Part shown: positions 26,601 to 35,714 of the stretch, piece after piece
Layout of the letters: the number at the start of each line of letters is the position of its first letter
Numbering within the stretch: the first letter of the stretch is position 1
Assembly (NCBI GenBank): GCA_013398175.1
Contig: VZRZ01004645.1
Span: 124,001-188,000, forward strand
Source of the DNA: Climacteris rufus
Lineage: Eukaryota > Chordata > Aves > Passeriformes > Climacteridae
DNA: 64,000 bases
Direction: 5' to 3'
The notes under the pieces: model-generated
Databases searched by the model: none
Seen by the model: the letters and a program-made list of their open reading frames with translations, nothing else
Told to the model about the DNA's origin: nothing
Translations under genes and position numbers: made by a program

Positions 26601-29600
26601 ATTGTGTGATTTCCCAGCAGGCTTTGTGGTTTTTCACTCTTTTGTTTTATTTTGATTTGTGTTTTTTGTGTGTGATTTATTTATTTTTCTGTTTTGTTTG
26701 GTTTGTTTTGTTTTCAATTTACATTTGAGATTTTCTTCTACCCAATGCTTTCTTTTTTTCTTTACTTTTTTTTTCTGGGTAAAAGAGCTATATAAACAAC
26801 CTGTTCATATCAGGAAAGGAGATACTAAGGAATTTTTCTGAATAGCTGTTATACTGGCATTCTTTTACTCCAGCTTAACATGTGGTTTGATGGTGGCCTT
26901 GGCAGTGCTGAGTTAATAATTCCTGTTCCTCCTGTGTAGTAATTTCTGACCTGACACTGCCCCTTTTGCACCAATTCCCCTTTATTTCTAGAATATTAGA
27001 GTTAATAGGGGACACTCAGTGGAAAAAGAATGCCTGATCTACCAGGCAGAGTATTTGTATAGAAAACTCAAATAACTTCAGCTGGTGCTACTGAGCAAGT
27101 TCAGTAATTTTCTTGCCCTCATTTTTGATATTTCTCTGCCTTTCCTGCTGAGTTGCTCTGATAACTGTGCTGGAGTGTTCAAGCTGCTTTCCCCTGGGTA
27201 TGAGTCCAGTGCTGCAGTATTTTGCACGAGTGTGATATTCACAAAGAAAGTGATTGTATAAAGGGTGCAAAGACCCTAAAAACTGAATAGATGCATATTT
27301 TACTGCATGGTTTGTCTACTGGCTCTGTACCACAACTTTGAGATGCAGCTCTGGTGCTTTCCTTTATCAGATCCTGGCACAGAGTTAGGCCTCATTATAA
27401 GTCTTGTTGGACCCGGGCTGGTTCCATAGAGGTGCCATGCTCCTGAACTGGTAAATGCAATGTGGGGATACTCCTGCTGCTCCTGAGGCATCTCAGACTG
27501 GACTTTTTAGTTGATGTGAGAGTATTTCTCTGAGGAGATATCTCAGCTGTTCAGAGCTAGTCAGGGTTTAGCATGGCCTGCCAGCCTGGGTCTGAGCTCA
27601 CTCAGTGGAAAACATACATCAGCACTGTCAACATGTCCTGTAATAGTTGTTTTCTCCTACCTCAATTTTTCTTTCTCTATCTCTTTCCTTAATGAAGTGA
27701 TTGTGTCTTTTAACTTGTCCAGCTTTATTCAGCTGAGCAACTAAACACCAACACTGAGTAAAGGAACAACATGCTTTAAAAATCTAGAACTGTTTTGGAA
27801 AACACACATGGTATGTTTGTTATTTCAGTTTTAAGAATGGTTCTCTGATGAGAGAGAAGATCAGAGATGACTGTGCTTCAGGCTCCTGGGATGAATTCTC
27901 CAAAGCCTTATCATCAACTGTTGCGGGAAACAATGGAAACTTGGGTATGGACCTTGGGAGGGCTGGGACTTTGAGGGTTTGCTCAGACACAAATTTGAGT
28001 AGGTGTTGTACCTGCTTTTTACTTGGGTCATGATAAAGGTCAAGGCTTAGGTTAACTAGAGCAAGGGAAATTCCTAATAGATACTTAGAAATGTTCTGTT
28101 GACAGCCTAAGTGAAGTATTTGAAAAATACTAATAAACCCATGGATTTAAAATTTTACATTATTTTCTTTCCTACAGTTTAATGTTTTACAAGCCTACTG
28201 CATAGCTCTGAAATAAGCTGTTGAAAAGTGAGCACATGTGTAATCAAGATTAAAATGGACCTATTTCAGACCAGGATTTGAAATCACCACACTCAACCTA
28301 GGTGTGAATTGATATGAGTAAAATTAATGTAAAAATTGTAGGTAGCAAAGTTTTTAAATGTAGGTATTTAAGCTGTAGAAGACTTCACTCCTTAAGAAAG
28401 TGAATTTCAGATAGAGCCTCTTGACACTATGAGATTAGATTTTTCATTTTTAGAAGCTCTGTTATGTTGTCTGTCAAATCCAGTCTCTGTGGGGTATTAA
28501 AATGGCCAGGAATCTCTTTTCACTAGATGACAAATCAATTCAGGCATTTCAGAAAATGGGAAGAAATTATTCTAAAACCCCAAAGTCAGCCACTTTAGAC
28601 AATATTAAAAAAATTGGAAGTTGATGAAAATATTGCTACTGAAGCAGGACAGTGCTTTAAAGTTTTAAAATTTGTGTTATAGTATATTCACTTGGATATC
28701 TCAATCCTCTATAAAATGTGTGTTTCGTGGAAGTCATCCTCAATAACCTGTATGCTAGAATAACCTCTGGGTATACCTGTAAAAATGCAGCAGTCTCCAT
28801 AATTTGAGTGCCTGGGGGAAGCAAAGCAAAGGCATAACTGGTTAGACACCCCCCCTTTTATCCCTTGTTCCCTGCAGTCCCTGTTGTGTGAGAAGATGCC
28901 TCTGCAGAGGTTTGGAGGTCAGAATTGAAATGTTGGGATGTACATCCCCTGACAGGGCCTGCAGATCTGTGACACATAGAGTTGCTTACTGGCAAGTTTG
29001 CAGAATATTTAACCAAAAAGGTTACGTGTGCTAAAGCACAGTATTATTTTGGGTTTTATTTTGCCAATAATCACAGGGCTCTGAGGGCAGCACAGTTTTA
29101 TTCCAAGGTCTGAACCTTAGAAACTCTCCTTAGTTCCTTAGCTATTCTATTCAGTTTTTCTGTCCTCATTTTTTGTGGTCTCCTTTCTTGAATATCTTTT
29201 CTGACCAACCTTCCTGCCATCAACACAAAAGAAATCTTTTTCATAGTTTTTGTCTAGCTGTCTACAAAGCATTACAGCATTTACTCAGATCTCCTCAAAA
29301 CTTTTCATAGACCAGCTCTGCTTTGTGACTTAAAATATTTGATGTTCTCTAATAAGATCTGTAAATCTAATCCAGTGTATGAAATGTTCCAATATTCCTG
29401 AACTCTTCTTACTAACTTGCCATTTTTTCTGTGTGGTTTTTTTTTGGTTGTTTTTCTTCTTTCACCCTTGCATATGACCTACTCAACTGTTTCTAGTATG
29501 TGTTATGTATTATCTATGTTACTTGCATATGTGTGTGTTTATTATCATTTTAACTGTGTGCAGAAATAGGTTTCCAGCATTGGGATGGGAGCAAACATGA

Positions 29601-31143
29601 CGCTCTTTAATGTTTCTTGATGCAGGTTTCTACTTTGATGTGATGGAAATTACTCCAGAAGCAGTTGGGATTCACAGATTCAACAGAGACAACCAAAAGG
29701 TAGTAATAATCTAGTTAATGGCTCAGACCTTGAAGGAGTGCTGTCAAGGCTTCAAATCTTTGCCATTTTATTTGTTTGTTTGTTTGTTTCTGTCTGAAAT
29801 ACTTGCTTTCCAATTTCATTTATTGATGCAAGTCCTTGGGATGATTTTCCCAAGGAAGTATTTGGTCTGTAGCTAGAGAGTATCTACAGAACAATGTCTG
29901 AACTAGAACTTATAGGGTATGTTTTAATGATATACTTTCTTTACTGGAAAATGTGGATTTACTGAAACCAACACTGTCTTTGAAACAGGATTAACTTTAA
30001 GCTGAGAACTTAGTGCATGTATGTGTCTTAGTCCTCCTCTTTTAAGTTTCAGACACACAGATCAGGATGTGTTGAAACTTTGGGCTATAATATCTTGTCT
30101 ATATGTATGTAAACTAAAGACCTCATTTTGCTGTCCTGCACGTCTTGGAGTAACCTGCAAGCCACATAGTGGTATGTAATAAAGCACAGGCTCAAGTCCA
30201 AGTGGAATTAAGTAGAACTGAAGTTACGGAAAGTTCTTTGTATCTTTTTCGTTTTTTTCTTTTGAGGAACAGATGTCTGGCTTTGTGGGTGGTACTGAGA
30301 CTCAAGAGATGTCTTTGATTAATCATGACTCCCAGTCGATTAGACCTCATGTAGGTGAACAGAGATTGATGCTATCTGGTGTTTGCAGTGCAGCTCTACT
30401 CTCTTAAGTGTTGGCTGTTAAATGAATGCTTAATCACTTCTGGCTGCTACACAAATGTAGGCACTTAGTGCAGTGCATGGAGAAACTCAGCTTCTTGTGA
30501 AGGATTCCTTGTGTTTGTTTGCAGTTCAGTATGTTCCTGCTGCTGTTGCCTTTTTCGTATTCTGGTTGATGAAAGGACAGAAAACTGCTATATATAGAAA
30601 CTAAATAAAGTAATGAAAAGGCTACATGGTTTCACTCTTGTGCAGACAGCAATAGATTTAAACTTTTGTGACATTGCTTAATTCATCTGAATTTTGTCTG
30701 CTTGCTTTAATTTTATATTTCTGAGATATTGATTCTTAAGCAGCTCTTGGTGCTGGGAAATGCGTAAGGAAAAGTTTACAACTTGCCCTAAACCTCTTCT
30801 CATTGTTCATGAACCTCAAGTTCTATGTATTTGCCAACAGCACTGAGGCTATGGGTTGTGTTCTCTGTCATGAGTCTTTAGGTCCATCTGGAGTGTGTGG
30901 GTGAAGAACTGGGCCTACATGAGAGCAGACTTCAGGGTGAAGACAGGAATAACCAACTATAAATCTCTCTTGTGTTTTTAACCACTCTCCAGTTTGGTGT
31001 TGTATGCTGGGTAAGGTGCTGTTAATTCATTCCCTCTTTGATACAGGTTTCAAGCTTTCCAAAGGAAGTAGAAATACGAGCATTGGTTGAAGGGCAGTTC
31101 ATGGCCAAGAGGATTCATGCTGAAAAGCTGGGATATAAAGTCT
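5623..31143 (+). CDS. XYLB: Xylulose kinase (xylulokinase), exons 1-15, C-terminus not in view
   Basis: XYLB phosphorylates D-xylulose to xylulose-5-phosphate with ATP in the cytosol. This is the last step of the glucuronate-xylulose route and feeds the pentose phosphate pathway. Coding exons: 5623-5667, 7968-8050, 8891-8960, 10359-10439, 11680-11766, 12929-13057, 14317-14382, 17486-17558, 22799-22917, 24066-24147, 25170-25210, 25621-25736, 27829-27944, 29626-29699, 31047-31143. They total 1279 nt (426 codons + 1), stay in one frame and are all flanked by AG/GT. The product matches the human enzyme almost residue for residue: LGWDFSTQQ (residues 7-15), SGAGQQHGS (88-97 region), WMDSST (133-138), FTGDN with Asp276, and SLGTSD (294-299). 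Asp276 aligns with the general-base Asp of bacterial XylB. The start is the only ATG in frame, in a strong context (gccATGg). Compared with the human protein, about 105-110 C-terminal residues are absent from the window, including the glycine-rich ATP-binding segment. Nothing suggests a pseudogene. Confidence 0.97.
6131..6293 (+). mobile_element. CR1 LINE 3'-end fragment (intron 1 of XYLB)
   Basis: Sense CR1 3' end: gagattgtggagtctgcctc, ggagatatttaaaa, a gttcctgtg-like stretch, ggttggacc, ccattccaacctg, and a terminal gattctgtgat. Directly to its left (about 6103-6125) is a short antisense CR1-like tip (acagaatgacggaatcacac), suggesting layered insertions. It meets the next CR1 3'-to-3'. Confidence 0.85.
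6295..6513 (-). mobile_element. CR1 LINE 3'-end fragment, inverted to its neighbour
   Basis: Antisense CR1: ggaagggacctctgg, atcatccagtccaac, ccaaggctgggtcacc, ggagcaggtgacacaggaa, ggaatatctccagagaggga, then a gttcttcctctt region and aagtggaacttcctgtgttt. It lies immediately after a sense CR1 tail, giving an inverted repeat of roughly 150 bp per arm. Confidence 0.85.
6514..7967 (+). other. Rest of XYLB intron 1
   Basis: Unique-looking intronic sequence up to the exon 2 acceptor. No further exon or repeat recognised. Confidence 0.6.
7968..8050 (+). CDS. XYLB: XYLB coding exon 2
   Basis: Residues 16-42 plus two bases of codon 43. It encodes the second strand of the N-terminal kinase lobe and the conserved HFDKDLPEF segment. 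The acceptor is cttctag; the donor gtaagg is strong. Confidence 0.95.
8891..8960 (+). CDS. XYLB: XYLB coding exon 3
   Basis: Completes Lys43 and runs to residue 66. It carries TQGG and the stretch TVTSPVLMWVK, nearly identical to the human protein. Acceptor ttttctgtag, donor gtatga, phase 0. Confidence 0.95.
10359..10439 (+). CDS. XYLB: XYLB coding exon 4
   Basis: Residues 67-93, an amphipathic helix (ALDMILEKMK) followed by the conserved ALSGAGQ strand that leads into the sugar-binding loop. Acceptor ttgttgtag; donor gttagt is weaker than most in this gene. Confidence 0.95.
11680..11766 (+). CDS. XYLB: XYLB coding exon 5
   Basis: Residues 94-122. It begins QHGSVYW, the family sugar-binding motif equivalent to QMHG in bacterial xylulokinases, then a variable segment ending LHQALK. 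Acceptor ttcctgcag, donor gtaagg, phase 0 at both ends. Confidence 0.95.
12929..13057 (+). CDS. XYLB: XYLB coding exon 6
   Basis: Residues 123-165, the longest exon seen here. It contains PIWMDSST (131-138, substrate-contacting Asp135 by family alignment) and the GSRAYE end of the N-terminal lobe. Acceptor ctttgcag, donor gtgagg. Confidence 0.95.
14317..14382 (+). CDS. XYLB: XYLB coding exon 7
   Basis: Residues 166-187 (starts RFTGNQIAKIY), the helix region corresponding to the family signature after the sugar site. Acceptor tttctcag; donor gttggc is a weak match to the consensus. Confidence 0.94.
14640..15593 (+). mobile_element. CR1 LINE, internally deleted, with endonuclease and reverse-transcriptase remnants
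   Basis: Around 14860-14925 the + strand encodes a METWWDGSW-like endonuclease motif. From about 15190 it encodes the CR1 reverse transcriptase: FNTVPHDILVSKVER, IKDWLNG.TQRV, CNDMDSGIEGTLSKF, GRDTTQRDLGRLERLG. The two lie only about 0.3 kb apart, far closer than in a full CR1 open frame, so a large internal part is lost. The usual FADDT at the active site reads FGNDT, so the first catalytic Asp is gone. The 3' end is missing after the KARC position. Left boundary approximate. It is a dead element in XYLB intron 7. Confidence 0.8.
15594..17485 (+). other. Rest of XYLB intron 7
   Basis: No gene or clear repeat after the CR1 remnant. A GC-richer patch at about 16780-17080 is not identified. 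Confidence 0.5.
17486..17558 (+). CDS. XYLB: XYLB coding exon 8
   Basis: Residues 188-211 plus one base. It encodes RISLVSSFAASLFLG and APIDYSD, matching the human segment closely. Acceptor tttttgcag, donor gtaagt. The following intron (5.2 kb) is the longest between placed exons. Confidence 0.95.
17559..22798 (+). other. XYLB intron 8
   Basis: The longest placed intron (5.2 kb), AT-rich. It contains a T-rich stretch near 18840 and a C8 run at 20160-20167. Nothing else recognised. Confidence 0.6.
22799..22917 (+). CDS. XYLB: XYLB coding exon 9
   Basis: Completes Gly212 and runs to residue 251. GSGMNLLQI is conserved; the rest (acidic-cysteine segment to PVPSHSVL) is more variable. Acceptor tcttgcag, donor gtatgt, ending in phase 0. 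Confidence 0.95.
24066..24147 (+). CDS. XYLB: XYLB coding exon 10 (catalytic Asp)
   Basis: Residues 252-278 plus one base. It carries QRYGF and FTGDNP; Asp276 of GDN aligns with the catalytic base of bacterial XylB. The acceptor follows a CTTT-rich pyrimidine tract (about 24047-24065). Donor gtgaga. Confidence 0.95.
25170..25210 (+). CDS. XYLB: XYLB coding exon 11
   Basis: A 41-nt exon, the smallest internal one. It completes Ala279 and runs to residue 292 (ASLAGMRLQEGDIA), directly after the catalytic GDN motif. Acceptor tgctttcag, donor gtaagt. Confidence 0.95.
25621..25736 (+). CDS. XYLB: XYLB coding exon 12 (phosphate-binding loop)
   Basis: Residues 293-330 plus two bases. It opens with ISLGTSDTLFLW, the second phosphate-binding loop of the FGGY C-terminal lobe, then ALEGHI and CNPVDSQ. 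Acceptor tcccctccag, donor gtaata. Confidence 0.95.
27829..27944 (+). CDS. XYLB: XYLB coding exon 13
   Basis: Completes Cys331 and runs to residue 369 plus one base: FKNGSLMREKIR, WDEFSKAL and GNNGNL, all shared with mammalian XYLB. Acceptor ttatttcag, donor gtatgg. Confidence 0.95.
29626..29699 (+). CDS. XYLB: XYLB coding exon 14
   Basis: Residues 370-394 (GFYFDVMEITPEAVG, then IHRFN). Acceptor gatgcag, donor gtagta, phase 0 at the end. Confidence 0.95.
29771..29789. repeat. (TTTG)n microsatellite
   Basis: About 4.5 perfect TTTG units shortly after XYLB exon 14. A similar short GTTT run lies at about 9166-9181. Confidence 0.9.
31047..31143 (+). CDS. XYLB: XYLB coding exon 15 (last one found)
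   Basis: Residues 395-426 plus the first base (t) of codon 427. ALVEGQFMAKRIHAEKLGY is the conserved helix before the ATP-binding segment. Acceptor gatacag; the donor gtaagt is perfect, so the transcript is expected to continue to a further phase-1 exon that I could not locate. Confidence 0.95.
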
Positions 31144-32778
31144 GTAAGTATGATGAGAACCAATGGCACCAGAGACCAAAGGCAGTAGAGTCAGTGCTGT
31201 GATTCTTGTCCTGATACAGAATCGGGTATGAATTCTGAGTTTAGTCTCTTGAAAAAATGGTTCATGGTGTGTTGGGTGCAAGTTTACAAGGACCTATGCT
31301 TTAACTTTAAGAGGACTTCTTTTTCAAGTATTCTTGCTGTTTCTTTGTTTCTGAGCTGTGTTGTCAATTTTTAATTAAGAGTTTAGACTTCAATAGTTTG
31401 TTAAGTGAAAAGAAAGCCAACCTTCTGCCCGAAGCACAAGACTGTAACTCAGAAAATCTGAAATCTGTGTTCAGTTCCTGGTTCTGCCATAAGCTGGTCA
31501 CTCACCTCTTTGCCTTTTCTGTTAATAAGGTGGAAGCCCCTTCTCTGTCTTGTGATTCAGAAAGCAAGAGATCCTGCTTCCTAGAGTTTATGATATGTAT
31601 AGTTTTTAGCACATTGGAACAACAAAGTCAGCCAGTATTTTACCTAAAGAAGTGGGATCAGATCATTGTTAGACATACAGTTCTACGAAAAGAATACAGG
31701 CAAGTCTGTAAGATTTTTATTGGCATTTTCTGTCAGTGTATTGGGCAGTGGAATCTTAAAAATACTAAATTAACTCATCTGGAGGGTTTTTAATATTTTT
31801 TTTCTTATTTAAAAAAATCATCTTATTTTTATTTACATCCTGACCTCTTTCTTCACAAGTCATTGCTTGACTCTTACCTCCAGGCTTTTATCAATAATCA
31901 TGAAGGATAGAATTTTTTTATTGTTTATTTTTAAGAGAGAACTCCAGGAGCTGAAAGTTGAGAAAATGCAGAGATACTGGAACAAATCACAAGACTTGAC
32001 AACACCACCTCATAAATTTACTCTGTAAAGGTTTTCATGTTATATATTTTCTTATTCCGTTGAAACTGTATTTATCTGTGGAGGTTATTTATGGAGACAG
32101 GCAGAGTTTCAAATAGATTGTGTTTAAAATACATGTTTATCCCTCATTCTTAGATTCTGCTGCACCAAAAGCTTGGCTTCTACAGCCTAGAAGTCTCGTG
32201 GCTGAGGATACTTTTGCACTCTGCAAATGTCAGGGGTTAGACAAGCCCCAGAGTGTGAGAAGAACTATTTGAGATATCAGACAGCCCTAACACAGAAACA
32301 AATGGGGAGAAAGGATCTGTGAATGCATTTAGCCTGAGTAGGACAGCCAAATATCTAACTGCTTTTAGGATGTGACTTAATAAGCTTTAAGAACTCTTAA
32401 TTAATATATTTTTTAAATGCTGTAGATGCCTACAATAAAAAGGAGATGAGTGTGATCAGATTGTGGAATACTGTATACTTTTGTTTTGTTGCATCCCTAG
32501 GGCCTTTTAGCTATTTGGTAACTTAACAGATGAGTTGCTTTAAAAAAGAACTGCTGTACATAGTGTAGGCTGTGTGCATCTCCCACTTCTCCTTAGTGGT
32601 ATTATTTAAATGTCATACTCTGTTATTTGTGTAGTGATGGCAGGCTCACATCTGCATTTGTTGTGTGACAGCTCTGAAAACAGGGTGTGTTCTGAATGTG
32701 TTTCAGGGTTGGGAATTACTCCAGCACTGCTAGATTTTCTCTTGTTTAATAGCTGCTGTTTTTCAGGCTGCCCCCCCC
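31144..32778 (+). other. Sequence after XYLB exon 15, presumed intron
   Basis: The perfect donor at 31144 implies an intron starts here. No exon matching the next part of XYLB was found before the gap. A possible MIR relic lies at 31455-31550. Confidence 0.5.
31455..31550 (+). repeat. Possible MIR relic
   Basis: The segment ttcagttcctggttctgcca, followed by a shortened gtcact and cacctctttgcc, resembles the MIR core and its downstream part. The middle (tgtgtgaccttgggcaagt) is deleted, so the match is weak. Confidence 0.25.
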
Positions 32779-32924
32779 NNNNNNNNNNNNNNNNNNNNNN
32801 NNNNNNNNNNNNNNNNNNNNNNNNNNNNNNNNNNNNNNNNNNNNNNNNNNNNNNNNNNNNNNNNNNNNNNNNNNNNNNNNNNNNNNNNNNNNNNNNNNNN
32901 NNNNNNNNNNNNNNNNNNNNNNNN
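32779..32924. other. Assembly gap, 146 N
   Basis: A run of 146 undetermined bases. It is preceded by a C8 homopolymer and a pyrimidine-rich tract ending in cag (32750-32766). It lies 1.6 kb after the last XYLB exon found, and the missing next exon (about 60 nt in human) would fit inside. Confidence 0.99.
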
Positions 32925-35544
32925 ATATGATTTAAAAGCTTATTTATTTTTTGGATGAAGTATGCAGTCAGGACCCTTGTGTTTATTCAATTCCTTTTAG
33001 GCCTTGCCTACATGGGGGATTTACTTTGATATTTCCAGGAATCAAGCTGATTTACATTCAGAAATGTAATCACAGCAGTGTAAATCTTGGCTTGTTTTTT
33101 GTTGCTGTTATTTGCACCAATGGGACAACACAGTAATAATTGCTCACAAGATCTGGAAGGTTCCATGATGACACCTATTAAGTGGATATTTTACAGAAAT
33201 GTGCGTGACACGGTCAGTCACAACAAATGCCTTGCTGTGGTGCCCTGAGGTTTGTGTTGTGCCTTCACAGTGGTGCATATGAGTCAGAAACCTGGCTAAG
33301 AATTTCCCTAGCTCTGGCACCAAGGTGCTGGAAAATGATTTTGGCAGCTATAAACCTGCCTCTCTGTTCTTGGGCCAAATGCAGTTTGGATGGCTGTAAT
33401 CAGAAAAGCAACAGCATACGTGAAAGGGAATTTTGTAAAAATAAACAAATAAAAATCTGCCATATAGAGGTCTTGGTTATGCACTGTGAACATGACAAAC
33501 ATTAGATAATCCCTTAGAATTTGCTTTCAGTTAATGAATATATTATCTTCCTAGGAGCAGTATCTTGAATCCTCAGTTTAGCTGGTGCTGTGGGAAGGAG
33601 TGCAATGATGCTGAAAGAGAGTTTTATATGTGAGGTTTTGTTCCCAGTTGGATGTGTCCGGCACATTTAGATCTGATGTAAATTACAAATAATAGTTTAA
33701 AATACCCCTTGAAAGAGCTCTTCAGGTGCTGTTTGTGCAGCCAGTGATGTGCTCAGTTTTCAGTGTGGCTCCAGTGCCAGTAGAGGGCAGAGGATTCTGT
33801 CTCATGAATTTCATCTCAGAGGCTGAGATGTGTCAGCCTTGTTCTGGAAATAGCAGAGAGTCACCAGATGATCCTTAGGAGAAAGGTTAAACCTTATATT
33901 AATTGTGATTTAAGGGTTTTCAAAGTGTGTGTCACTCTGTTCTAATTGCTCTAATCTTTCTCAATCAGGTTTCAGAGGAAATCATTCAGTAACACCCTGT
34001 ATCCTGTTTTGCTTATGTACTTAAGGGGTGGACTGAGTGTTGAATCTGGAAACAAACAAGTGAAGTTTGGTCTGTCCCTGTTGTTTACATCCTCCCATTC
34101 AGAGATTCATGCAGATAAGGTGAAGGTTTGCTGTTATGCCTTTATTTTCCTGAATTTTGCTTGTATCATAAACACCTTTTGTTTTGTCCCTTCCTTTCAC
34201 TGCTTGCAGCCATCCCCCTTGTACAGCCAAACTCACAACTGGAGTTCAGATGCTGGATGTACAGCTGTGCTTGCTGCATGGTTTGGGGACTCTCTGAAGT
34301 CAATACCATGGTAACTTTGTAGAGAAATGACAGTGTCTGCAGCTCAGTGACACGGTTGATCACAGCAGCTATAAAGCTGCCAGTGGTACAGACTGATCTG
34401 CCAGTGTATACTTTAGATTTAATAATCTTGATGATCACTTCAGAGTTGCTTTTATTCCTGACCAAGCAATCCTAACGTTCAGACTGAAATTAACACTGAC
34501 TGGCGAAAGTTGCAATGGTTCTTGCTTGGATTTAGTGAGGCTGTCCTGGTGAAGACTCACAAGACTGATGAATTCTGTGAGCAAAGTCTATCCCCCTTCT
34601 CACTGATAGATGAAGTAGTATTACCATGATGTATGTTACATATTCTGAAGGAAAACGGCACACAGGTAGGGGTTCTGATGTTGATCACACGTGTAGTCAA
34701 TAGATATTTAAATTACGTGCTGGTCTACAGTGTAGAAACCTTCATGTCAAAAGTAATGTAGGCCCTAAATCAATACATACTGGTCAGGTGTGTGCTAGAG
34801 TTGTGCGAAGTAAGATTTTGTGGGACTGCAGGAGCAATTAATAAATCCTGGCTGGTAGGAGAACTGATTATCTGGGTGGAATCTGTGTTGAAGCTGTTAA
34901 CTTTGAACAGGGCTTTCTGCCTTCATGTTTTTGTGCCTGTCAGAGAGTTCATAGTACTCCAGTTGCCTGATGTGCTGTCCTGTCACATTTATACCCTTAG
35001 GAGTCTGATTCTGCCACCTAACTGTCATCAGCAGGGGCAGGTGGATAGAAGGTGCCACATTTTACAAGTGCAGGCTTTGTCCATGAAACCCTGTATCTGT
35101 GCTTGTTGTGTAATTTATAGTTTCTTACATACATAAATCCATCACTCACAAATGATGTTGGTGCCCTGAATTCTACTGACTGTATTGGTATTTGGTGCTG
35201 GCTGGGGTGACACTGACATGGTTTTGCAGTGCTGTAAGAATGAGCTGATTTTTTTTTTCAGTGGGGTGCATTCTTGAAAAAAGTAGCGGTCCTGCAGTGC
35301 TAAGAAGAAAAAGGGCAATGTCAGAACATGCTGGGTCTGATTTCTTAGTGATTAGAGGGGGGGCTTACGTTTTGAAGAACTCAGCCTAAGATTACATGAG
35401 GGCAAACTCCAAGGCGACAAATTTCCTTTTTCTTCAGGTGGTGCTTTCTTCTGATGCTCTTTTCAGCAGGTTGGAGGTAGCAGTAATGTGTGGCTCTTTG
35501 TCTGCAGGGAAGGCACTCTGATGGAGTGAGGAGAGCTCAGAAAA
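32925..35544. other. Presumed XYLB intron or intergenic, no exon seen
   Basis: No match to the missing XYLB exons and no known repeat. The open frame around 34009-34320 has no recognisable domain. Confidence 0.45.
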
Positions 35545-35714
35545 TAGAATCAAAGGATCATTAAAGTTGGAAAAGACCTCCAAGATCATCAAATCCAGCA
35601 TTTGACCTAATACTACCATACCACTAAGACATGTTGTGAAGTGCCACACCTGCTCGTTTTTTGAACACTTCCAGGGATAGTGACTCCACCACTTTCTTGG
35701 GGAGCCTGTTCCAA
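35545..35714 (-). mobile_element. CR1 LINE 3'-end fragment
   Basis: Antisense CR1 landmarks: tagaatcaaaggatcatt, gttggaaaagacctccaaga, tcatcaaatccag, cacttccagggatagtgact, ccaccactttcttgggg, agcctgttcca. The sequence type (aaagacc, gtgactccaccac) differs from the CR1 copies at 6.3 and 44.1 kb and probably belongs to another subfamily. Confidence 0.75.

Larger units (their letters stand above)
22918..31046 (+). other. XYLB introns 9 to 14
   Basis: Introns 22918-24065, 24148-25169, 25211-25620, 25737-27828, 27945-29625 and 29700-31046. Apart from short T/G-rich simple sequence (about 26630-26780 and 29771-29789) I see nothing in them. Confidence 0.6.

Noticed and set aside
31936..32029. Exon-like 30-codon open stretch ending in taa, after an acceptor-like sequence
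   Set aside because: Joined to the one-base overhang of XYLB exon 15 it gives TAG at once, and the peptide has no likeness to XYLB.
34210..34315. Possible XYLB exon behind ttgcag at about 34209
   Set aside because: Neither open frame matches the expected C-terminal segment (no AYRA-type or DTA-type motif in a workable phase).
35335..35395. GGA motif that could be the ATP-binding loop exon
   Set aside because: The frame reads IRGGAYVLKNSA and then stops; it lacks the flanking residues and proper splice sites.
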